A stretch of 50,505 nucleotides of DNA, from contig JAFXSG010000007.1 in the NCBI GenBank assembly GCA_017525875.1, forward strand, positions 1 through 50,505. The letters run 5' to 3'. Every line of letters starts with the position of its first letter. Within the stretch, counting starts at the first letter, position 1. This document shows positions 44,647 through 50,505 of the stretch, piece by piece. The notes under the pieces were generated by a model. The model was not told the origin of the DNA. It worked only from the letters and a program-made list of their open reading frames with translations, and searched no databases. Source of the DNA: Clostridia bacterium. Lineage in GTDB: Bacteria; Bacillota; Clostridia; Christensenellales; CAG-138. The translations under genes and the position numbers were made by a program.

Positions 44647-44812
44647 AATGAAGACGCCCGCACGCGGGCTAATGAAGGAATGAAGACGCTGCGCTAATGA
44701 AGAAATTCAACTGCGGGCGTCTTCGCTTCATTAGTGAGCGGGGCGAACGACTTCATTAAGCCGGCATCGCCGGCTGACTTCATTAGTCGGCATTGCCGAC
44801 GACTTCATTGAG
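44647..44812. repeat. Modular CTTCATTA hairpin element, copy B
   Basis: Same plan as 13258-13426, about 166 bases. Most differences fall in hairpin loops or stems, not in the CTTCATTA boxes. The central stem is AGCCGGC/GCCGGCT here and AGCCGAC/GTCGGCT in copy A, a compensatory A-T to G-C change. The last hairpin is GTCGGC/GCCGAC here. It sits right after the ATPase gene and before a bidirectional terminator. Confidence 0.8.
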
Positions 44813-44850
44813 AATGTTGCAGCAGGAGTGGCAAAATCGAATGACCACAA

Positions 44851-44882
44851 CAAAAAGAGAAGGCCGAAACCTTCTCTTTATT
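44851..44882. terminator. Bidirectional terminator
   Basis: AAAGAGAAGG (44854-44863) and CCTTCTCTTT (44870-44879) form a 10-bp stem. A and T runs flank it, so it ends both the ABC exporter transcript and the minus-strand gene at 44965. Nothing else is apparent in 44883-44964. Confidence 0.8.
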
Positions 44883-44964
44883 GCTTTATTGCCGCATTTA
44901 TTCCTGTTCCGGAATTCTCGGCTTGCATAGTTGCAAGCATGGACAGGAAAAGCTTGCTTCGCGT

Positions 44965-45867
44965 TTACGCACGCGAAGAACACGCTAAAACGCGATCGAG
45001 CCATACGGTAAGCCGTGAAGCCTTTTTCCCGAGCTCAAAATACTCCCGCTCTCCATAGTACAGGCGGGTCCCGCCAAAGCAAAGCGAGATCCGTGAATCG
45101 TCCGATCCCACAAACTCCAGCCGATACTTCCTGTCGGCCTCGTCCTGCGGAAAGCGCGTGTCCTTGGTGACGTCGTGGGAAAGGATACTGCGGAAACAAT
45201 GGGTGAACAGCGGACGGGGAACGACGGCCGCCTTTCCCTCCGGCCCGGAAACGGTGAGCGATTTCGCACTGAGGATGCGGCGGGTGATCTGCGTGCCTCT
45301 GTAGGCCGAACACGAACGCAGAACTCCGTCCAATACCACCGCATAGGCCTTCGCGTTGCGGACGGGGTACATCTCCCCGGAGTCCCTCTGCAGATCCTCC
45401 GGATCGACGCCGCGGAAATAGATCAAAGTATTTTCGAGAAAAGCGGAATTGCTGAAGAAAACGTCCGATCCCTGATCATACCCGATAAGGATCGGGGAGG
45501 TATCGCCGTCGTAGCTTTCGCCCCATTGAACTCCGACCGAAGGACCGTATTCAAAGAACGGCATGGTTCTGTCGTTCTTTTTTAGTATCCAAAAGCTGTC
45601 CGCATCGCCTTTTCGGAGCAGATCGAGATCGTGCTGCAGCAGCGGCAGACTCCGCTCTTCCTCGGAAGGCTCCCGGATCCCGAGCTCCGCGTCCAGCCAG
45701 GCAAGGAACTCGGAGCCGGACATTCTCGGCATAACGAAATACGGCTCGAGCTCCGAAACGATCGAGCTGCTCCATTCCTTATCGGTCATGTAATATTGCG
45801 GAAGCGGAAAGGATATTAATCGTTCCATTAAAGTTTTGTGCTGAGATCCATCCTTGAGAATATCCAT
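44965..45867 (-). CDS. Hypothetical protein
   Basis: 300 residues, no signal peptide or membrane segment. I recognise no domain. Visible stretches include EWSSSIVSELEPYFVMPRMSGSEF near the N-terminus, a middle part with FEYGPSVGVQWGESYDGD, and a C-terminal part with SLCFGGTRLYYGEREYFELGKKASRL. AGGAG lies 9 bases before the ATG at 45867. Its first 89 bases overlap the end of the decayed gene at 45779-46321 in another frame, so it may once have been its co-transcribed partner. Confidence 0.65.
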   Translation of the reverse strand: MDILKDGSQHKTLMERLISFPLPQYYMTDKEWSSSIVSELEPYFVMPRMSGSEFLAWLDAELGIREPSEEERSLPLLQHDLDLLRKGDADSFWILKKNDRTMPFFEYGPSVGVQWGESYDGDTSPILIGYDQGSDVFFSNSAFLENTLIYFRGVDPEDLQRDSGEMYPVRNAKAYAVVLDGVLRSCSAYRGTQITRRILSAKSLTVSGPEGKAAVVPRPLFTHCFRSILSHDVTKDTRFPQDEADRKYRLEFVGSDDSRISLCFGGTRLYYGEREYFELGKKASRLTVWLDRVLACSSRA

Positions 45868-46321
45868 AAACAGTTGCTCCTGTGGTTACCGCGTATGCGG
45901 AGGTAAGTATTGAATTAACACTTCTATAGAACTCACCTATCTTATGGCGATACGAAGCTTGCCCGCTATAAGTATATTGAGTGAATTCGTCAATGCTGAA
46001 TAGAACAGATCCATTGATGCTGGTCTTTACGACGATGCCGGTAATCCTTGTACCCGATGTCGTTCCAAGATACCCTGCATTAGTATCTATATAAACATCG
46101 TATCTGTACTTGTTTCCGAGTGTGTTTGTTACATATGAGTTGTCAACATAAACCTCGAGATATGGATCATCATTAAGACGCGTTTGCGTGGCAGGGACTT
46201 CACAAAGTGTCGGGCTGCATTATAATACGTTCAATCTTTCGGCGGATACATTCGTAACCACTTAAAACATGGAAAAAAGAAAAACCAACAGCAGGGATAG
46301 ATAGCGCGTTCATCGTTTCAT
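45779..46321 (-). pseudogene. Decayed secreted-protein gene with three in-frame stops
   Basis: A strong AAGGAGGTAA site is followed by ATG at 46321. The frame reads MKR-stop-TRYLSLLLVFLFSMF-stop-VVTNVSAERLNVL-stop, then runs open for about 146 codons to a TAA at 45781-45779. Stops are at codons 4 (TGA), 20 (TAA) and 34 (TAA). Across the stops the sequence reads as a signal peptide with an AxA-like VSA site. The open part has beta-rich text such as YVDNSYVTNTLGNKYRYDVYID and SINGSVLFSIDEF. No frameshift is needed. It is most likely a recent nonsense-mutated pseudogene of an extracellular protein. Confidence 0.7.
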
Positions 46322-46600
46322 TCTGTTACCTCCTTGAATATAATGGGATTATAACCCAATTTTAGCGTAATAGCTTAGATAGATGCATAAATTGGCAAGA
46401 AATATCTATTACTTTCATAATGTTACAATATAATATCCAATTTGTCAATAGAATTTTTAATCCGATAAACATTTTGTCTAAAAATATGTCAAGAAGATTT
46501 TCTAACCGTAATCGCTCACTGCCGAAGGATTTGCCCACGCAAAAGATGCTGAAAACCAATCACGCTTTATCGCATAAACTAAGGAGATGTAAAACGGACG
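46322..46600. other. AT-rich intergenic stretch
   Basis: Clearly lower in GC than the rest of the window. A minus-strand TATAAT (46353-46348) lies about 25 bases before the decayed gene's ribosome site, with no good -35. Short open frames on both strands (65 and 77 codons) have no ribosome site or recognisable product. This may be an acquired segment together with the two genes to its left. Confidence 0.5.
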
Positions 46601-46606
46601 GATGGT

Positions 46607-46810
46607 ATTGCCGTCCCTACGGGTTAAGGAAGAGCTTCAGGCCTTCCCCTTGAGGGGAAGGGGGACCGCTTGCGGTGGATGAGGTGTTGAGATAAACCAA
46701 CTCCGGAGTTTGGTTGGGCAGCAGCTTGAACACCTCATCAGTCTTCGCGGCGCGCTGCGCCGCCTCAGACAGCTTCCCCTCAAGGGGAAGCCCTACTGCC
46801 GCCCCTACGG
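46607..46810. repeat. Palindromic intergenic element (GATGAGGTGTT family), copy 4
   Basis: The core spans 46641-46792. Left arm: CCTTCCCCTTGAGGGGAAGG, a CCGCTTGCGG hairpin, GGATGAGGTGTTG. The centre has an ACCAACTCCGGAGTTTGGTT hairpin. Right arm: AACACCTCATCAGTC, a GCGGCGCGCTGCGCCGC hairpin, GCTTCCCCTCAAGGGGAAGC. Half sites of the GCCGCCCCTACGGG family flank it on both sides (46607-46625 and 46797-46812). Confidence 0.78.
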
Positions 46811-46845
46811 GTTTAAGGATCGGCGGCAGGGCTGCCGTTATTTGA

Positions 46846-46917
46846 ATGCACCGCAGCGCGATCCATGCACGGAGTGCGATCCATGTGCGAAGGATGATCC
46901 ACGCATGCGGTGCAATC
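46846..46917. repeat. Short degenerate tandem repeat
   Basis: About four imperfect units of 18-20 bases around GTGCGATCCATG lie just downstream of the hydrolase gene stop. Confidence 0.5.
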
Positions 46918-46919
46918 CA

Positions 46920-47822
46920 TCACTGTACGCTCTCGACGGTCACTCTAACGCCGTTCACGGTCAGCACGACCGGGGCGGTGAAGTCGCTGCCGTCCTCAAT
47001 GCCGTCCACAGGACCGTCCGCGGGGCCGTCCGCGGAGCCGTTCTGCGCATGCGCCGCGAGGAGTTTCGCGAACGCGAACGCGGACTTTGCGCCCCATTTG
47101 CCGTCCTCCTCGAGCTCATTCCCCTGCGCGTCGCGGTAGCCCGCCTCGTTCAGCGCCGCCTGCATCGCGCGGTACGCCCCGCCCTCGGGCATGGGCTTTG
47201 CTTCCTTAAAAATGATCGTTTCCATTTCGTCCTCCTGTTCTTCTCCGTAGGTGAAGCGCGCGGTCATCAGGCCGCGGTGCGTGAAATCGCGCTCCGTGAG
47301 CCTCGTCACGACCACGCCGTACGCTATGCCCCTTGCCTCCACGACGAGGGGCGTGCCGTCCGCATCATGCCCGCAGATCCAGCCCACGTGCGTCATGCGG
47401 CCGCTGCCGCCCATGCGGAACACGGCTTCGCCCACCGCAAGAGGCCTGGCGCCGCCCGCGATCGGCCCCTTTTCGCCGCACCAGAGGCGGTAGTTCATAT
47501 CCGCGTTGATATCGGTCCTCTCCCCTTTTTCATAGGTGAGCCACGCGTCGAGCAGCCCCTGGCAGTCGGTCGCGAAGCCGCTGCGGTCCCAGTCCGCGGT
47601 GAGCACGTCATAGCGCGCACGGGTCATCTGTTTTTTATAGCGGTTCTCATAATAAAGGTCGAGCGCCGCGTCGTCGGTGCGGACGCGCACGCTGCCGAAA
47701 AGATACTGCCACGGCTCCGTGCCGCAGCGTTCCCGCGGGAGCGCGAGCACGGCGGAAGGCGGGATGCTCTCCCTCTTCGCGTGCGAAAGCGCCCAGCGGA
47801 CGAATTCCTCTGCTTTATACAT
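46920..47822 (-). CDS. NlpC/P60-like cell-wall hydrolase with peptidoglycan-binding tail
   Basis: 300 residues without a signal peptide. The catalytic part has DCQGLLDAWLTYEKG (Cys nucleophile) and THVGWICGHDADG (His), in the NlpC/P60 order. A second part near 200-255 (AYRAMQAALNEAGYRD...GKWGAKSAFAFAK) resembles a peptidoglycan-binding repeat, then a short Asp/Gly-rich linker and a C-terminal VLTVNGVRVTVESV. The absence of a signal peptide and this layout resemble phage endolysins, but no other phage genes are near. It could be a domesticated lysin. Confidence 0.72.
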   Translation of the reverse strand: MYKAEEFVRWALSHAKRESIPPSAVLALPRERCGTEPWQYLFGSVRVRTDDAALDLYYENRYKKQMTRARYDVLTADWDRSGFATDCQGLLDAWLTYEKGERTDINADMNYRLWCGEKGPIAGGARPLAVGEAVFRMGGSGRMTHVGWICGHDADGTPLVVEARGIAYGVVVTRLTERDFTHRGLMTARFTYGEEQEDEMETIIFKEAKPMPEGGAYRAMQAALNEAGYRDAQGNELEEDGKWGAKSAFAFAKLLAAHAQNGSADGPADGPVDGIEDGSDFTAPVVLTVNGVRVTVESVQ

Positions 47823-48139
47823 ATTCCTTTTTCTTTCTGTAAGTCGTTCCGCTTTGGGGCCGCGGAATAAGAATTGCCTTTGAACTGACGCCGCCCCGCC
47901 CGGGGTGCGAAGCGGTCTTCCGGGGGGGCTTCGCGCTACGCTCCGCGCTTCCCCCTCTACTATTATTATACCATATTTCCGCCCTCATTTCGAGCCCGGA
48001 AACAAAGTATTACGTTCCCGCTTCGGATTTTTCCTTAAACGCCGCGCCTTCCGTCGCCCCCTCCCCCGCCCGCGGGAAAGCGGCCCCGTATATATTTGGC
48101 CTATTTCGCAAAATACCCTAAATATTGTGGTCAGACCTA
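47823..48139. other. Divergent intergenic region between the hydrolase and nrdD
   Basis: No gene. A minus-strand extended -10 (TGGTATAAT, ending 47965) lacks a good -35. A GC-rich hairpin (about 47921-47956) would lie in the hydrolase leader. Poly-C and poly-G runs occur around 48058-48072. I looked for paired NrdR boxes ahead of nrdD and found no convincing pair. Confidence 0.5.
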
Positions 48140-48168
48140 TTGCATTTTTCAACATCTTGTGTTATACT
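48140..48168 (+). promoter_or_regulatory. Promoter of nrdD
   Basis: TTGCAT (48140-48145) and TATACT (48163-48168), 17 bases apart. A CCGCCG/CGGCGG hairpin lies at 48191-48208 in the leader of about 100 bases. Confidence 0.75.
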
Positions 48169-48272
48169 GGATTATGGTAAGCGTGTGAAGCCGCCGTTTT
48201 TTCGGCGGTCTCCGTGCGCCGGAGAAGCAAAAAATACAAGTTTTCACTATAAATAAACAGGAAGGAAGCCCC

Positions 48273-50505
48273 ATGTACAGCGTCGTAAAGAGAGATAACA
48301 AGGTCGTCGATTTCGACCTTTCCAAGATCAAAAACGCGATGCAGCTCGCGTTCGAGGCGCAGGAGAAGCCCTGCCACCCCGACGTGCTCGATCTGCTCGC
48401 ACTCAAGGTCACCGCGGATTTCGCGCCCAAGGTGAAGGACGGCAGGATCGCCGTTGAGGACATTCAGGACAGCGTCGAATCCGTGCTGATCCAGGCCGGC
48501 TATGCGGACGTCGCCAAGGCATACATCCTCTACCGCCGCCAGCGCGAAAAGCTGCGCAACATGAAGAACACCTACCTCGACTATCGCGACACGGTCAACA
48601 AGTACCTCAACGTTACCGACTGGCGAGTCAAGGAAAACTCCACCGTCACCTATTCCGTTGGCGGCCTGATCCTCTCCAACAGCGGCGCGATCACCGCGAA
48701 CTACTGGCTGAGCGAGGTCTACGACGACGAGATCGCCCAGGCGCACCGCACCTGCGAGTTCCACCTTCACGACCTCAGCATGCTCACCGGCTACTGCGCG
48801 GGCTGGTCCCTCCGCCAGCTGATCGAGGAGGGTCTCGGCGGCATCCCCGGCAAGATCACCTCCTCCCCCGCGAAGCACCTCTCCACCCTCTGCAACCAGA
48901 TGGTCAACTTCCTCGGCATCATGCAGAACGAGTGGGCGGGCGCGCAGGCGTTCAGCTCGTTCGATACCTACCTTGCTCCCTTCGTCCGCGCGGACAACCT
49001 CGACTACGACGCGGTCAAGAAGTGCATCGAGAGCTTCATCTACGGCGTGAACACCCCCTCCCGCTGGGGCACGCAGGCGCCCTTCTCCAACATCACCCTC
49101 GACTGGACGGTCCCGGACGACCTTAAAGGCCGCCCCGCGATCGTCGGCGGCAAGGAGATGGATTTCACCTACGGCGACTGCAAGAAGGAGATGGACATGG
49201 TCAACAAGGCGTTCATCGAGACCATGATCGAGGGCGACGCGCACGGCCGCGGCTTCCAGTACCCCATCCCCACCTACTCCATCACCAAGGAGTTCGACTG
49301 GTCCCCCACCGAGAACAACCGTCTCCTCTTCGAGATGACCGCGAAATACGGCACGCCGTACTTCTCCAACTACGTCAACAGCGACATGAAGCCCAGCGAC
49401 ATCCGCTCCATGTGCTGCCGCCTGCGCCTTGACCTGCGCGAGCTGCGCAAGAAGAGCGGCGGTTACTTCGGCAGCGGCGAGAGCACCGGCAGCGTCGGCG
49501 TCGTCACGCTGAACATGCCCCGCCTCGCGTTCCTCTCCGAGAACGAGACCGAGTTCTATCAAAAGCTCGACCATCTCATGGACGTTGCGGCGCGCAGCCT
49601 TCACGTGAAGCGCACGGTCATCAGCCGCCTGCTCGAGGAGGGCCTCTACCCCTACACCAAGCGCTACCTCGGCAGCTTCAACAACCACTTCTCCACCATC
49701 GGCCTGGTGGGCATGAACGAAGCCTGCCTCAACGCCAAATGGCTCCAATGCGACCTGACCGACGAACGCGCGCAGGAGTTCACCAAGGAAGTGCTCAACC
49801 ACATGCGCAACCGCCTTGCGGACTATCAGGAGCAGTACGAGGGCGAGCTGTTCAACCTCGAAGCCACCCCCGCGGAGTCCACCACCTACCGCTTCGCCAA
49901 GTACGACGCGGCGCATTTCCCGGGGATCATCACCGCGGCGGAGGACGGCGGCACCCCCTATTACACCAACAGCTCCCACCTGCCCGTCAGCTATTCGGAG
50001 GACGTGTTCTCCGCGCTCGATATCCAGGACGAGCTGCAGACGCTCTACACCTCCGGCACGGTCTTCCACACCTTCCTCGGCGAGAAGCTGCCCGGCTGGG
50101 AGAGCGCGGCGGCCCTCGTGAAGAAGATCAGCGAGAACTATCGCCTGCCCTACTACACCTTGAGCCCTACCTACTCCGTCTGCCGCAACCACGGCTATCT
50201 CGTGGGCGAGCAGTACACCTGCCCGCACTGCGGCGCGAAGACCGAGGTCTACAGCCGCATCACCGGCTACTACCGCCCCGTCCAGAACTGGAACGACGGC
50301 AAGCTGCAGGAGTTCAAGGAGCGCAAGGAATACACCATCCTCGACTGGAAGCAGCACAAGGAGCGCGAGGCGGCGGAGCAGGCGGCGAAGGCAGCGGAGC
50401 CCGACTCCACCCCGGTCAGGACCGTAATGCTCTTCACCACCAAGACCTGCCCCAACTGCAAGGCGGCGATCGCCCTGCTCGAGAAGAGCGGCGTTGAGTA
50501 CACCA
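48273..50505 (+). CDS. nrdD: Class III (anaerobic) ribonucleoside triphosphate reductase fused to a redoxin domain, 3' end missing
   Basis: Makes dNTPs from NTPs without oxygen by a glycyl radical. The frame is open from ATG 48273 (ribosome site GGAAGG) to the window edge, 744 residues so far. An N-terminal ATP-cone (MYSVVKRDNKVVDFDLSKIKNAM) controls activity. The catalytic part ends in Zn-binding CRNHGY...CPHC and the glycyl radical loop RITGYYRP (Gly665). After a charged linker (KEREAAEQAAKAAE) a new domain begins, VMLFTTKTCPNC (Cys726 and Cys729), a glutaredoxin or NrdH-like CxxC motif. A built-in redoxin suggests thiol reduction in place of formate, as in the NrdD2 type. An activase gene is expected beyond the edge. 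Confidence 0.93.
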   Translation, partial: MYSVVKRDNKVVDFDLSKIKNAMQLAFEAQEKPCHPDVLDLLALKVTADFAPKVKDGRIAVEDIQDSVESVLIQAGYADVAKAYILYRRQREKLRNMKNTYLDYRDTVNKYLNVTDWRVKENSTVTYSVGGLILSNSGAITANYWLSEVYDDEIAQAHRTCEFHLHDLSMLTGYCAGWSLRQLIEEGLGGIPGKITSSPAKHLSTLCNQMVNFLGIMQNEWAGAQAFSSFDTYLAPFVRADNLDYDAVKKCIESFIYGVNTPSRWGTQAPFSNITLDWTVPDDLKGRPAIVGGKEMDFTYGDCKKEMDMVNKAFIETMIEGDAHGRGFQYPIPTYSITKEFDWSPTENNRLLFEMTAKYGTPYFSNYVNSDMKPSDIRSMCCRLRLDLRELRKKSGGYFGSGESTGSVGVVTLNMPRLAFLSENETEFYQKLDHLMDVAARSLHVKRTVISRLLEEGLYPYTKRYLGSFNNHFSTIGLVGMNEACLNAKWLQCDLTDERAQEFTKEVLNHMRNRLADYQEQYEGELFNLEATPAESTTYRFAKYDAAHFPGIITAAEDGGTPYYTNSSHLPVSYSEDVFSALDIQDELQTLYTSGTVFHTFLGEKLPGWESAAALVKKISENYRLPYYTLSPTYSVCRNHGYLVGEQYTCPHCGAKTEVYSRITGYYRPVQNWNDGKLQEFKERKEYTILDWKQHKEREAAEQAAKAAEPDSTPVRTVMLFTTKTCPNCKAAIALLEKSGVEYT

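Noticed and set aside
46362-46653. Short open frames (65 codons minus, 77 codons plus) in the AT-rich stretch
   Set aside because: No ribosome site and no recognisable product; the plus frame runs into the repeat element.
46920-47822. Prophage remnant around the lysin-like gene
   Set aside because: No other phage gene, integrase or attachment site is visible, so a prophage cannot be supported from this window.
48100-48140. NrdR boxes before nrdD
   Set aside because: CTAAATATTGTGG is loosely similar to one box, but a correctly spaced second box is absent.
48162-50357. 731-codon open frame antisense to nrdD
   Set aside because: It mirrors the strongly biased codons of nrdD in GC-rich DNA. 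It has no ribosome site and low-complexity, Val/Ala/Gly/Leu-rich text with no domain.

Overview
The window is GC-rich (roughly 60 % by eye) bacterial chromosome from an anaerobic, Gram-positive (Clostridia-like) organism, perhaps an Oscillospirales or Christensenellales gut species. That placement is inference. It rests on lysine fermentation genes, a class III (oxygen-sensitive) ribonucleotide reductase, lipoproteins with Thr/Pro-rich linkers, a class B sortase domain, DUF951, an ECF-type thiamine transporter, and a c-subunit of the Na+-binding type. No rRNA, tRNA, CRISPR array or intact insertion sequence was seen.

Layout. 1-6520 (+): a 78-bp tandem repeat, then polA, coaE, a lytic transglycosylase, an orphan peptide-type solute-binding lipoprotein, and a small lipoprotein. 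6590-13237 (+): a lysine riboswitch and intrinsic terminator, followed by kal, kce, kdd, kamA, kamD and kamE, the central part of lysine fermentation to acetoacetate and butyryl-CoA. 13544-14179: a lipoprotein. 14349-16870 (-): an FMN reductase and a PNPOx-like protein, with an acyltransferase inserted between the full PNPOx gene and a 5'-truncated copy. 17235-21703 (+): gltX, a QueG-like Fe-S protein, and a large RCC1-like/dockerin/sortase B fusion. 22063-29771 (-): an eight-gene run (ychF, GH13 amylase, FakA-C-like, DUF951, two S26 signal peptidases, polytopic membrane protein, SdpI-like). 30000-30863 (+): phzF. 30945-32177 (-): thiT under a TPP riboswitch. 32493-39668 (-): a complete F1Fo ATP synthase operon. 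40774-44645 (+): an FtsX-type ABC exporter pair. 44965-47822 (-): an unknown protein, a decayed secreted-protein gene, and an NlpC/P60-like hydrolase. 48140-50505 (+): nrdD fused to a redoxin domain and cut by the window edge.

The genes fit an amino-acid-fermenting anaerobe. Lysine is sensed by RNA; here the aptamer's closing stem shares bases with the terminator's 5' arm, which predicts that lysine turns the catabolic operon on. The ATP synthase c-subunit carries a second carboxylate in helix 1, as in the Na+-driven enzyme of the lysine fermenter Fusobacterium nucleatum, and its epsilon subunit lacks the C-terminal helical domain.

Intergenic space is crowded with at least three families of palindromic repeats. 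The most unusual is a modular element built from CTTCATTA boxes separated by small hairpins. It occurs twice, each time just after the last gene of an operon, and at least one hairpin shows a compensatory base-pair change.
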